Made by a program: the position numbers and the translations under genes
Part shown: piece after piece, positions 7,258 through 13,879 of the stretch
Numbering within the stretch: position 1 is the first letter of the stretch
Layout of the letters: every line of letters begins with the position of its first letter
Assembly (NCBI GenBank): GCA_021796055.1
Contig: JAJYOS010000044.1
Coordinates: forward strand, 1-15,378
From: Bacteroidota bacterium
GTDB lineage: Bacteria > Bacteroidota > Kryptoniia > Kryptoniales > JAKASW01
Direction of reading: 5' to 3'
DNA: 15,378 bases
Notes under the pieces: generated by a model
What the model was told of the DNA's origin: nothing
Seen by the model: only the letters and a program-made list of their open reading frames with translations
The model's database searches: none

Positions 7258-7824
7258 ATGCGTAAGATATTTGTGGTCATGAGCCTGTCGATGATGGTGA
7301 TGCTGGCAGCTTGCAGCAAGAAGTCGACTATGCCAACACAGCCGAGCACAGGCACTGTGGCGGTGCCCGATTGGACAAAGTATGGCTTCTCCACCGTGCT
7401 CGATTCCGTGCAGATCACGCCGGGAAAAGCAGACACTGTAGTGTCAGGTCCATACACATTTCAGATACCCGGAAACGTTTTTGCAACGCCGGTCGAATTT
7501 TATCTTTTGGAGGGAGACACCACAACCTTAGCGGCGACAGCTCCTTCAGGCGAGAAACCCATATTGGCATTTGCCTTCAAGGTAGTCGACACGAATACAG
7601 ATTCGCTCGTCGGGACGTTTCAAAATCCCATGACTATGATCGCGAATGATCCGGAGATAACTGCACAAAGCTGGTATTATGACGTTGAGACGAACGGAAC
7701 GTACGTGCTTAACTCGACCGGATTGAAGGTGAGCAGCGGTCAGATGATTCATCCTGTCAGAAGAGCTCTCTTCAGCTGGGTGATAACCGTGCCGACTTCA
7801 AGCGGCGGCGGTTATTACTACTGA
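7258..7824 (+). CDS. Predicted small lipoprotein, unknown function
   Basis: A 188-residue protein with a lipoprotein signal: basic MRK, a hydrophobic core and lipobox L16-A17-A18-C19, followed by S20, so it is probably lipid-anchored after cleavage at Cys19. The mature part begins with a Ser/Thr/Pro-rich linker (KKSTMPTQPSTG) and then a beta-rich domain with segments VVSGPYTFQIPGNVF, PVEFYLLEGDTTT and KPILAFAFKVVDTNTDS. This spacing resembles small immunoglobulin/ZU5-like sandwiches, but I do not recognise the family. It ends in an unusual SSGGGYYY tail. The ATG has AGAAAGG at 7244-7250, seven bases upstream. The gene stands alone: a decayed region precedes it and two hairpins follow, so it is likely its own transcript. 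Confidence 0.75.
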   Translation: MRKIFVVMSLSMMVMLAACSKKSTMPTQPSTGTVAVPDWTKYGFSTVLDSVQITPGKADTVVSGPYTFQIPGNVFATPVEFYLLEGDTTTLAATAPSGEKPILAFAFKVVDTNTDSLVGTFQNPMTMIANDPEITAQSWYYDVETNGTYVLNSTGLKVSSGQMIHPVRRALFSWVITVPTSSGGGYYY

Positions 7825-7889
7825 TGTCGGCCTGAGTATCCTCTGGAGTGAAATGAAGACGGATCGCATCTAACCCGACACGTATTGAA

Positions 7890-7915
7890 AGGGACGGGAT
7901 CCTGAGACCGTCCCT
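7890..7915 (+). terminator. Hairpin after the lipoprotein gene (terminator-like)
   Basis: AGGGACGG (7890-7897), a ten-base loop, then CCGTCCCT (7908-7915): a perfect eight-pair stem 66 bases after the lipoprotein stop. It is followed by CGAAATTTC rather than a clean T-run, so termination is plausible but not certain. Confidence 0.5.
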
Positions 7916-7925
7916 CGAAATTTCA

Positions 7926-7977
7926 GGGCAGCAAAAGAGACCGGACTACTCACGGTCCTGATGCTGCCCATTTGTTT
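7926..7977 (+). terminator. Second, larger hairpin with T-rich tail (terminator-like)
   Basis: GGGCAGCA (7926-7933) pairs with TGCTGCCC (7962-7969). Inside it GACCG (7939-7943) pairs with CGGTC (7953-7957) around a nine-base loop. ATTTGTTTGAG follows, so this is the better terminator candidate of the pair. Together the two hairpins would isolate the lipoprotein transcript from the ydfG group. Confidence 0.55.
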
Positions 7978-8023
7978 GAGGGGCTTTCCCGTGGATTTCT
8001 TTCATGAACTTCGGAATCGCGGG

Positions 8024-8049
8024 TTGGGAAAGTTTTTGTATCTTATATA
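8024..8049 (+). promoter_or_regulatory. Candidate promoter region for the ydfG group
   Basis: An AT-rich run with TTGGGA (8024) and TTTTTGTATCTTATATAC (8033-8050) lies just upstream of the folded leader described next. The -10-like TATATA/TATACG boxes do not give ideal spacing, so the exact elements are uncertain. Position, directly after the terminator hairpins and before the leader, is the main support. Confidence 0.3.
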
Positions 8050-8061
8050 CGCATATTAGGA

Positions 8062-8138
8062 AAGAGCCGCTAGGCGTCGGAGTAGTTGTCGATTTGTCAA
8101 GGTGACGAGAAACTCGCTCCGAGGCGGGCGCGGCTTTT
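8062..8138 (+). ncRNA. Structured RNA leader candidate upstream of ydfG
   Basis: The stretch can fold into a closed multi-stem RNA. The outer helix is AAGAGCCGC (8062-8070) with GCGGCTTTT (8130-8138), nine pairs including one G-U. An inner helix is TCGGAG (8077-8082) with CTCCGA (8117-8122), six perfect pairs. Within it are either CGAG-AAA-CTCG (8106-8116) or the competing GTCA-AGG-TGAC (8096-8106), which share a base and so exclude each other. I could not match it to a riboswitch class I know. It ends 40 bases before the ydfG start. It could be a cis-regulatory leader, an attenuator or chance pairing in GC-rich sequence. Confidence 0.3.
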
Positions 8139-8165
8139 CGGAGAATGATTAACTTAGATCTTCTT

Positions 8166-8172
8166 GGAAGGA
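8166..8172 (+). promoter_or_regulatory. Shine-Dalgarno site fixing the ydfG TTG start at 8179
   Basis: GGAAGGA, six bases before TTG at 8179. It argues against an in-frame TTG at 8164, which lies just upstream of this site and has no purine-rich element of its own. Confidence 0.65.
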
Positions 8173-8178
8173 ATAACG

Positions 8179-8934
8179 TTGAAAACTGCATTCATTACAG
8201 GAGGGACGTCGGGATTCGGCGCCGCTGCGGCGCGGAGATTCGCGAAAGAAGGCTGGCAGATCGTTGTGACCGGGCGCCGCACTGACCGGCTGGAAGCTCT
8301 TGTGAAGGAGCTCGGCGGCGATAAGACTCTGGCTCTCCCATTCGACATGCGTGACAAGGCGGCCATGGAATCTGCGCTGTCCTCGCTTCCGGCTAAATAC
8401 CGCGATATAGACGCCCTTGTAAACAATGCGGGCCTCGCGCTCGGGACCGCGCCTGCTCCTCAGGCGAAGCTTGACGATTGGACCCGAATGATCGACACGA
8501 ACATCACCTCCCTCGTGACCATAACGCACAAGCTACTCCCAACGCTGATAAAGCGGAAGGGAGTCATAGTCAACATAAGTTCCATTGCCGGAAGCTACCC
8601 ATATCCGGGCGGCAACGTGTATGGTGGCACAAAGGCATTCGTCAAGCAGTTCTCGCTGGGGCTTCGCAGCGACCTGCACGGCACGGGAGTTCGCGTGACT
8701 TCGATCGAGCCGGGTATGGCAGAGACGGAATTTACGCTTGTGAGAACGGGTGGCAACCAGGCAGCATCTGATGCGCTGTATAAAGGAGTGCGGCCGCTTA
8801 CCGCTGATGATATAGCGGAGATGATTTACTGGGTCGCCGCTCTTCCGCAACACGTAAACATCAACCGACTCGAAGTTATGCCGGTGAACCAATCTTCATC
8901 GGGTTTCCAGGTATTCCGGGAAACATCAGACTGA
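8179..8934 (+). CDS. ydfG: NADP-dependent short-chain dehydrogenase, YdfG-like (3-hydroxy acid/serine dehydrogenase)
   Basis: A 251-residue classical short-chain dehydrogenase. Nucleotide-binding TGGTSGFG lies at 7-14, and TGRR at 31-34 suggests NADP preference. NNAGLALG is at 82-89, and the catalytic residues are S135 (in VNISSIAGS), Y148 and K152 (YGGTK). Alignment from memory to E. coli YdfG is close throughout: LVNNAGLALG, GSxPYxGGNVYGxTKAFV, a DLHGTxVRVT stretch, the IEPGM/L segment and the ending AHVNIN-L-MPV. YdfG oxidises L-allo-threonine, L-serine and 3-hydroxy acids and also reduces malonic semialdehyde; the substrate here is inferred. The start is TTG at 8179, chosen on GGAAGGA six bases upstream; TTG at 8164 would add five residues. 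It leads a plus-strand group with two HAD genes. Confidence 0.88.
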   Translation: MKTAFITGGTSGFGAAAARRFAKEGWQIVVTGRRTDRLEALVKELGGDKTLALPFDMRDKAAMESALSSLPAKYRDIDALVNNAGLALGTAPAPQAKLDDWTRMIDTNITSLVTITHKLLPTLIKRKGVIVNISSIAGSYPYPGGNVYGGTKAFVKQFSLGLRSDLHGTGVRVTSIEPGMAETEFTLVRTGGNQAASDALYKGVRPLTADDIAEMIYWVAALPQHVNINRLEVMPVNQSSSGFQVFRETSD

Positions 8935-8994
8935 ATTTCAATCTCATGGAAGTTCAAGAAAGAACCGGAGAGTCCGGCAGTTTGATCTGTCGAT

Positions 8995-9000
8995 GGAGGA
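8995..9000 (+). promoter_or_regulatory. Shine-Dalgarno site favouring TTG start of the gph-like gene
   Basis: GGAGGA, seven bases before TTG at 9008. It overlaps the alternative ATG at 8993, which itself lacks an upstream purine-rich site. Confidence 0.6.
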
Positions 9001-9007
9001 ATGTGCG

Positions 9008-9658
9008 TTGACTTTCAAAGGAGCGCTATTCGATCTTGACGGCACGCTTGTGAATTCGCTCGAAGATCTCGCGGATTGCATGAACCACGTCCTGGCCGAG
9101 CACGGTTTCCGACAGCATTCAGTTCAGGAATACAAGTACATGATCGGCAGCGGTATAAGAAACCTGGTCGTCGAAGCGCTTCCGGAGGCGTCGCGCAGCG
9201 ATGATTTGATTTCGGAGTGTCACGATTCGATGATGAGAGAGTATCGGGAGAATTGCGCGAACAAGACGAAACCCTACGAAGGCGTGATTGACTTGCTCGA
9301 CCAACTCTCGGCGCGGGGGATTCAGTTGGCCGTCCTTTCAAATAAGGCTGACGAGCTGACGCAAAAAGTGGTGTCATCTCTTTTGCCCGAAGTGCAATTC
9401 GCGGCGGTCATGGGATCATCAGCAGAGTGGCCGAGGAAACCCGACCCGACGGCGGCGCTGGAGATCAGCAGGCGGCTCGGGATCCAGCCGGCGGAATTCA
9501 TTTATATCGGCGACACCGATGTCGATATGCAGACCGCGAACCGGGCGGGGATGCGCGCGGTTGGTGCTTTGTGGGGCTTCCGGACTGAAGATGAACTACT
9601 CGCAAGCGGTGCGGAGCACTTGCTGAACCATCCGACGGATCTCTTGAAATTGTTGTGA
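9008..9658 (+). CDS. HAD-superfamily phosphatase, Gph (phosphoglycolate phosphatase)-like
   Basis: A 216-residue HAD phosphatase from the preferred TTG start (221 residues if the ATG at 8993 is used). Motif I is FDLDGT with nucleophile D9 and acid/base D11. A helical cap follows, with YMIGSGIRNLV typical of Gph-type enzymes. Motif II is AVLSNK, motif III the Lys in RKPDP, and motif IV YIGDTDVDMQTA. The NSLEDL stretch after motif I and the GDTDVD/AGM pairing fit the phosphoglycolate phosphatase group, which clears 2-phosphoglycolate or acts more broadly on small sugar phosphates. Substrate cannot be read from sequence. The gene lies 73 bases after ydfG and 44 before a second HAD gene on the same strand, so all three may be co-transcribed. 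GGAGGA seven bases before TTG 9008 sets the start; the family N-terminus also begins there. Confidence 0.85.
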   Translation: MTFKGALFDLDGTLVNSLEDLADCMNHVLAEHGFRQHSVQEYKYMIGSGIRNLVVEALPEASRSDDLISECHDSMMREYRENCANKTKPYEGVIDLLDQLSARGIQLAVLSNKADELTQKVVSSLLPEVQFAAVMGSSAEWPRKPDPTAALEISRRLGIQPAEFIYIGDTDVDMQTANRAGMRAVGALWGFRTEDELLASGAEHLLNHPTDLLKLL

Positions 9659-9702
9659 TCGGATAGCGCGGGTTTAAATATCATTAGTGGAGATGCAGCA
9701 AC

Positions 9703-10275
9703 ATGCCTTATCACGCGTTCGTGTTCGATTTCTTCGGAGTAGTTTGCTCAGAGGTAGCTCCGTTCTGGTTCAGGAAGTACCTTCCGGAACAGGCATCGGT
9801 TGAAGTGAAGAGCAAACTGGTCGGTCCGGCAGACAGGGGCGAAATTTCTGAAGAAGAACTCTTTGAGAAGCTCGGTGAATTCGCAAGCATGACGGCAAAA
9901 CAGGTTCATGACGAATGGTGGGGATATGTCTCGATCAACAGAGACGTAGTCGATTTGGTCAAAGAACTCAGAAAGAGTCACGGTGTCGCGCTACTCACAA
10001 ACGCAACCTCCGGTTTTTTCAGAGAAATAATGACGAGTCACCAACTAAATGGAATCTTTGATCCTATCGTAATTTCCAGCGAGGAGCACGCGGCAAAACC
10101 AGACCGGGTTATATATGAGAGGGTTCTCGACAGGCTGAACGTTCCCGCCGGCAGGACCATTTTTATAGATGACAATCCGGCCAATGTACTCGGTGCGAAA
10201 TCGGTCGGCATGGACGGGATAGTGTTTGAATCGGCAGCCAAGCTCCGGGAAACACTCGCTGGCCGTGGATTCTAA
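9703..10275 (+). CDS. HAD-superfamily hydrolase, subfamily IA, YihX-like
   Basis: A 190-residue HAD hydrolase. Motif I is VFDFFGVV: nucleophile D9 is present, but position +2 is Phe11 rather than the usual Asp. Replacement at this position also occurs in YihX-like proteins (FDLGNV), sugar-1-phosphate phosphatases. Other motifs are intact: T99 in LLTNATSGF, K132 in AAKPDRVIYERVL, and D156-D157 in FIDDNPANVLGAKSVGM. A small helical cap spans about 15-80 with RGEISEEELFEKL, which closely resembles the YihX cap. Substrate is not determined; an alpha-glucose-1-phosphate-type phosphatase is the best family guess. The ATG has GGAG at 9689-9692. It is the last gene of the plus-strand group and converges on the nagB-like gene 63 bases away. 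Confidence 0.85.
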   Translation: MPYHAFVFDFFGVVCSEVAPFWFRKYLPEQASVEVKSKLVGPADRGEISEEELFEKLGEFASMTAKQVHDEWWGYVSINRDVVDLVKELRKSHGVALLTNATSGFFREIMTSHQLNGIFDPIVISSEEHAAKPDRVIYERVLDRLNVPAGRTIFIDDNPANVLGAKSVGMDGIVFESAAKLRETLAGRGF

Positions 10276-10338
10276 CCTATTCCAATTCCGTTGATGACTA
10301 GAGACCTTACCCGATGTGATATCGGCCTTATGCGCGCT

Positions 10339-11118
10339 TCAGACTATCTGCGCCGCCGAATCGCCATCGAGAAACAGGATGGCGTTTGCATGCCGGCGCA
10401 GAATGGAGGCTGGGCACGCCGTTGAAATTTCTCCCTTGATCGTGCGGCGGACCGCGTCAGCTTTTGTCTTGCCTGGAACAACGGCGTACATGTAGTGTGA
10501 AGAAATAAGAGTCGGAATTGTCAGGGTTATCGCTTCTTTGGGCACTTCCGCGATTGAAGCGAAACAGCCGTCGTTCACCTGTTGCTGTCTCGATTTTTGG
10601 TCGAGCCGGACAACCTTCACTTTTTTGGGGTCGTTGAAATCGGCAACGTCGGGATCGTTAAAGGCGATGTGCCCGTTCTCTCCTATCCCGAGACATACTA
10701 TGTCGATCGGCGCCTCTGAAAGAAGGGAAGAATATCTCTCGCACTCCTTGGCGGTGCTGTCGGGATTTGAACTTATATAATGAACTCTTCCAAAATTCAC
10801 CTTCCCGAAAATTTTGTCTTTGAGAAAAACACCGAACGATTGCGGGGCGCCTGCTTTCAATCCGATATATTCGTCCATATGGAATGCCGTTACTCTAGAC
10901 CAATCGATTCCAGGAGTCGAGACAAGCGTGTCGAGTAATTCGTTCTGGGAAGGAGCCGCGGCAAATATCATTCGCACGTTCTTTCCTGATGCCAACAGGC
11001 TCCTAAGCTTTTCAGCAACAGCCTCGGCCGCCCGAGCTCCCATGGCCACGCGGTGTTTGTAAACTTCCACGCCAAGTTTATCAATTTTAAACGACGATAT
11101 TGCGCTTCCCGATTCCAA
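10339..11118 (-). CDS. nagB: NagB-like glucosamine-6-phosphate deaminase/isomerase family protein
   Basis: A 259-residue protein of the NagB/6-phosphogluconolactonase fold. Recognisable family motifs are the phosphate-loop region IFAAAPSQNELLD (51-63), FHMDEYIGL (79-87), LGIGENGHIAFNDP (143-156), RQQQVNDGCF, and the C-terminal VVPGKTKADAV and CPASILRRH. NagB converts glucosamine-6-phosphate to fructose-6-phosphate and ammonia. Against E. coli NagB, two residues differ at the catalytic motif: D141 is replaced by N148 and E148 by D155, while H143 is kept (H150). The ENGHIAFNDP form marks a distinct NagB-like subfamily, so deaminase activity is inferred from context with the NagA-like gene 47 bases upstream. 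The start is TTG at 11118 with GGAG nine bases upstream. It is the last gene of its operon. Confidence 0.82.
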   Translation of the reverse strand: MESGSAISSFKIDKLGVEVYKHRVAMGARAAEAVAEKLRSLLASGKNVRMIFAAAPSQNELLDTLVSTPGIDWSRVTAFHMDEYIGLKAGAPQSFGVFLKDKIFGKVNFGRVHYISSNPDSTAKECERYSSLLSEAPIDIVCLGIGENGHIAFNDPDVADFNDPKKVKVVRLDQKSRQQQVNDGCFASIAEVPKEAITLTIPTLISSHYMYAVVPGKTKADAVRRTIKGEISTACPASILRRHANAILFLDGDSAAQIV

Positions 11119-11127
11119 TTTGTGATT

Positions 11128-11131
11128 CTCC
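11128..11131 (-). promoter_or_regulatory. Shine-Dalgarno site for the nagB TTG start
   Basis: GGAG on the minus strand, nine bases before TTG at 11118. Its spacing is identical to the site before the epimerase gene. Confidence 0.55.
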
Positions 11132-11165
11132 GGTTTATGTGTTCGCTCAGTTGGACGGCGCGTTC

Positions 11166-12506
11166 TTAGACAGGCCGTCCTTTGACAAGAACTCTTTCGA
11201 TTTTAACGCGACGATTGCCTTCGTTACCACTGATATCTGCGATCACAACGTCGGCGCACTTGCCCACCTCGATGCTCCCCGTATAATGGCTCATCTCTTT
11301 TTCGTCCTTCGCGGTCTTGGGTTCGAATATGCCGAGGATCCTGGCCGGATTTCGGCTGCACATAGCTGATGCTTTCGACATCGCCTCTTCGAAAGAGAGC
11401 GGCGCGTGCACCCTGTACCAGACACCTTCCATCGACGATGTGAGCCAGTTCAGGATATTTGAGAACGCCTTATCCATTGTCAGCGTGCTCCCAAATAGCG
11501 CGTTGCCTCTGTCTGCTATTTGGAGGTACTCGCCGCCCGCGCTTATCTTACCGTCGACGCCGAGCATCGAAAACCTATCGAGTCCTTCGAGCAGCGTGGG
11601 GAACATGCTGTCCGTGATCACCGCGACATTATCATATCCTTTTCTCTTTATGATATCCATGATGTAAGCCTTGTCGACGTGGTAGCCGTCTGCTATCAGT
11701 TCGACGGAGACATCATCGGCGCGCAGCACGCTCTCTACGGCGCCTCCGCTGTCGAAAGGCTTCACGGAAGATCCCGTGGGCCCGTTCGGGAAATGAATGG
11801 CGAGCCTAGTTCCATCCGATATCGCCTGACTGTACTGGTCTCCACTGGCTCCCGTATGCCCCGCGGCACAGACGATTCCTTTAGCCGTAAGATATTTAAT
11901 CAGCTCGAACGCGGGCGCTCCCCATTCAGGAACGACGTTGACGGCTTTTATCAAGCCGGCGGCAGCGCTCTGCAACTCGTCAAACAAGCTTATTGAAGGT
12001 TCGTGGAAATAATCCGGATTATGCGCGCCACGGTACTCGGGATCTTTCATGAATGTGCCTTCGATATAGAGTCCCTCCAGCACATCCACCCACGGTTGTC
12101 CGTGAAAAGCGTGTCGATATCTTTCCACGTATTGAAATACCTTTCGCAAGTTCGCCACCGGTGAAGCAAGGCTCGTGAGTAGCGCGCGCGTGACTCCGGT
12201 TTCAGCGAATTTTCTGAGCGCGACGTCCAGGCCGGAGAGATATAGTTGTTCGTCGGAGTTGAAAGTGTCTTTTGTATCGTCGTAGACTCCGAGTGTGAGG
12301 TCGAATCCGGCGATGCCGTTCGTGTGTATGTCGATGAACCCTGGAATTATGAATTTTCCGGCGGCGTCGATTTCCAGAGAGTCTGAGCCGACAGGAATGC
12401 TGGGATCCACCTTCGAAATTATTCCTCCGCTCATTTCTATATCCGTCCTCTTCAATCCATCCGGAAGAAGGACCGATCCGTTCTTTATGACTATTTTTTC
12501 TCGCAT
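11166..12506 (-). CDS. nagA: NagA-like N-acetylglucosamine-6-phosphate deacetylase
   Basis: An amidohydrolase-superfamily protein of 446 residues from ATG 12506 (452 from TTG 12524). Numbered from the longer start, it carries the NagA core: PGFIDIHTNGIAGFD (61-75), metal ligand E155 in LYIEGTF, H223 in AAGHTGAS, H244 in AIHFPNGP, H282 in IADGYHVD and catalytic D305 in VITDSMFP. E. coli NagA has the corresponding E131, H195, H216, H251 and D273, so the active site looks complete. It removes acetate from GlcNAc-6-phosphate, giving the substrate for NagB next door. It is longer than typical NagA (about 380-400 residues), with extra sequence around 75-95 and 250-265, so it may belong to a variant subfamily. 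ATG 12506 is preferred because MREKIVIKNG is the usual family start; TTG 12524 lies only 4 bases past the epimerase stop, and ATG 12518 is also possible. Confidence 0.83.
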   Translation of the reverse strand: MREKIVIKNGSVLLPDGLKRTDIEMSGGIISKVDPSIPVGSDSLEIDAAGKFIIPGFIDIHTNGIAGFDLTLGVYDDTKDTFNSDEQLYLSGLDVALRKFAETGVTRALLTSLASPVANLRKVFQYVERYRHAFHGQPWVDVLEGLYIEGTFMKDPEYRGAHNPDYFHEPSISLFDELQSAAAGLIKAVNVVPEWGAPAFELIKYLTAKGIVCAAGHTGASGDQYSQAISDGTRLAIHFPNGPTGSSVKPFDSGGAVESVLRADDVSVELIADGYHVDKAYIMDIIKRKGYDNVAVITDSMFPTLLEGLDRFSMLGVDGKISAGGEYLQIADRGNALFGSTLTMDKAFSNILNWLTSSMEGVWYRVHAPLSFEEAMSKASAMCSRNPARILGIFEPKTAKDEKEMSHYTGSIEVGKCADVVIADISGNEGNRRVKIERVLVKGRPV

Positions 12507-12528
12507 GACTGATTCCATGTTCAAATAC

Positions 12529-13803
12529 TTATAGCTGAATCTGCTCCAACAATTCTAAGATTAATATCATGTTTCTGATTATATGATAAGGGTCCTTCAC
12601 CGGAAGTGCCACGACCTTGTTGATGGGATTTCCCATTCTGTCTCTTATCTGCACCCATTCTCCCGTCTCGTTCTTTTTATCTGGGAATGTGCTGAATACA
12701 TATTCATGCGCCATTTCGTAAAGAGAGATGAACTCTTCGTCTTTGGTAAGCGCGTATGAGAGGAGCGTGGTGTAGAGCATTTCCGAATGGGGCCACCAAA
12801 GCTTCGTGTCCCATGTGTCTAGTATGAGCGTCTCGTAAGGATCTCCCGTCTTTGTTCCGCGAGGCTGTCCGCCTTCCGCGTCCGTGAATCTGAGAAGGCC
12901 GCCGAATTCCCGATCCCACCCGGTTTTGATTGCCGACTTAACTGCTCTCGCGGCCTTATCGATGTAGTCGATCCTGTTCTTTCTCTTCGCGAGGCTCATT
13001 ACAAACCACATATCTTCAATCGCGTGCCCCGGATTGACGTGGCGGCACAGGACGCTATCGCGGGAAGCGGTATCGGGACCGACGACTTCGATTATTCTGC
13101 TTTCCTTTTCGTCATAGAAATCTTCCATAATCTCGCGCATATAGGCGGAACTTTCATCGTCGACTTCCGCGTGTCTTTTGTCGTCGAGCATTTTGAGAGT
13201 GAGCGAAAGCTCTTCGCTGACGTTCAGCATGATCATTGGGACCGAGTGAAACTTATATCCCTTTGGAATTGGATAAGGCTCGCTCCTGAGACCCTCCTGG
13301 TGAAGCCTTTCTGCCGTGTGCCTGTAAACCCTGAACGCGAGATCCACATAATGTTTGTCCTTGAACACTCTCGCATATTCTGAGAAGCCGAGAGCAACGA
13401 AGCAGTCAGCGTAGAAACTTGTGTCAAAACCCTTTCCGGGAATGCTCTCAAGCCAGTTGCCTTTCTCGTCCGTGAGAAAGACGCAGTTGCCGTTTTCCAT
13501 GAAAACATTTTTTTCAATGAAGCCCACAGTCTTATTGAGATCGTCACGCAGGCCTTTTGCATCGAGTGATAACATCTGTCTTTTCGACAACGAGTAAAGT
13601 TTGCTCCATATCCATACAAACCTTCCCTGAGACCATGTGTACTTGTTCTTGCTGACGAGCTCCGTGCCGGCGTTGTTGAAGCAATTGAAAATTCCGCCGT
13701 TCTTTCTGTCCACGGCCTTGTTCCAGAACCTGAAGAAGTTGTTCTGTAGCAGATCCTTATAGAAATTTTCGAGATCCGTCTTGTCTTTCCATTTAGAATT
13801 CAA
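12529..13803 (-). CDS. AGE-family N-acylglucosamine 2-epimerase-like protein
   Basis: A 424-residue protein of the AGE (alpha/alpha-barrel) superfamily. Conserved pieces are RKNGGIFNCFNNAG, KYTWSQGRFVWIWSKLY (R61), CRHVNPGHAIEDMWFVM (H260), DTWDTKLWWPHSEMLY (H339), and the C-terminal ALPVKDPYHIIRNMIL (H-x-x-R). AGE enzymes interconvert GlcNAc and ManNAc or epimerise/isomerise related sugars, and next to NagA- and NagB-like genes a ManNAc to GlcNAc step is the natural reading. No sugar kinase is seen. The start is TTG at 13803 with GGAG nine bases upstream. The frame is closed by a stop upstream before any ATG, and the next Met falls well inside the conserved barrel, so a non-ATG start is required. 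It follows the symporter gene by 72 bases and nagA follows it at once. Confidence 0.86.
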   Translation of the reverse strand: MNSKWKDKTDLENFYKDLLQNNFFRFWNKAVDRKNGGIFNCFNNAGTELVSKNKYTWSQGRFVWIWSKLYSLSKRQMLSLDAKGLRDDLNKTVGFIEKNVFMENGNCVFLTDEKGNWLESIPGKGFDTSFYADCFVALGFSEYARVFKDKHYVDLAFRVYRHTAERLHQEGLRSEPYPIPKGYKFHSVPMIMLNVSEELSLTLKMLDDKRHAEVDDESSAYMREIMEDFYDEKESRIIEVVGPDTASRDSVLCRHVNPGHAIEDMWFVMSLAKRKNRIDYIDKAARAVKSAIKTGWDREFGGLLRFTDAEGGQPRGTKTGDPYETLILDTWDTKLWWPHSEMLYTTLLSYALTKDEEFISLYEMAHEYVFSTFPDKKNETGEWVQIRDRMGNPINKVVALPVKDPYHIIRNMILILELLEQIQL

Positions 13804-13879
13804 TTTTGAAATCTCCGAATAGAATATATGCCGACTCTCTTCCGTACATTAGAAACAATCTGGCAGTCAAATTCATCAT
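13793..13879 (-). CDS. Possible 28-residue ORF coupling symporter and epimerase genes
   Basis: Its ATG overlaps the symporter stop as ATGA and lies four bases after GGAAGGG, with a second ATG next to it at seven bases. It encodes MMNLTARLFLMYGRESAYIL followed by FGDFKIEF. Its TAA sits 8 bases inside the epimerase gene, whose TTG start and GGAG site both lie within the small ORF. This is the layout of a short coupling or leader peptide, but an ORF this small also occurs by chance and no homologue is known to me. Confidence 0.3.
   Translation of the reverse strand: MMNLTARLFLMYGRESAYILFGDFKIEF
13813..13816 (-). promoter_or_regulatory. Shine-Dalgarno site for the epimerase TTG start
   Basis: GGAG on the minus strand, nine bases before TTG at 13803. 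No ATG or GTG is available in this frame nearby. Confidence 0.6.

Noticed and set aside
8065..8135. tRNA-sized element with a six-pair end helix
   Set aside because: No T-loop consensus (GGTTCGA), no anticodon arm and no 3' acceptor arrangement; treated only as a possible RNA leader.
7946..8191. 81-codon minus-strand ORF
   Set aside because: It crosses the terminator hairpin, the folded leader and the ydfG start, and has no family pattern.
8946..9011. 22-codon ORF whose stop overlaps the TTG start of the Gph-like gene
   Set aside because: It resembles the coupling ORF before the epimerase but has no Shine-Dalgarno, so it is probably chance.
10311..10325. CCGAT-GTGAT-ATCGG hairpin between the convergent HAD and nagB genes
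   Set aside because: Only five pairs and no T-run on either strand; too weak to call a bidirectional terminator.
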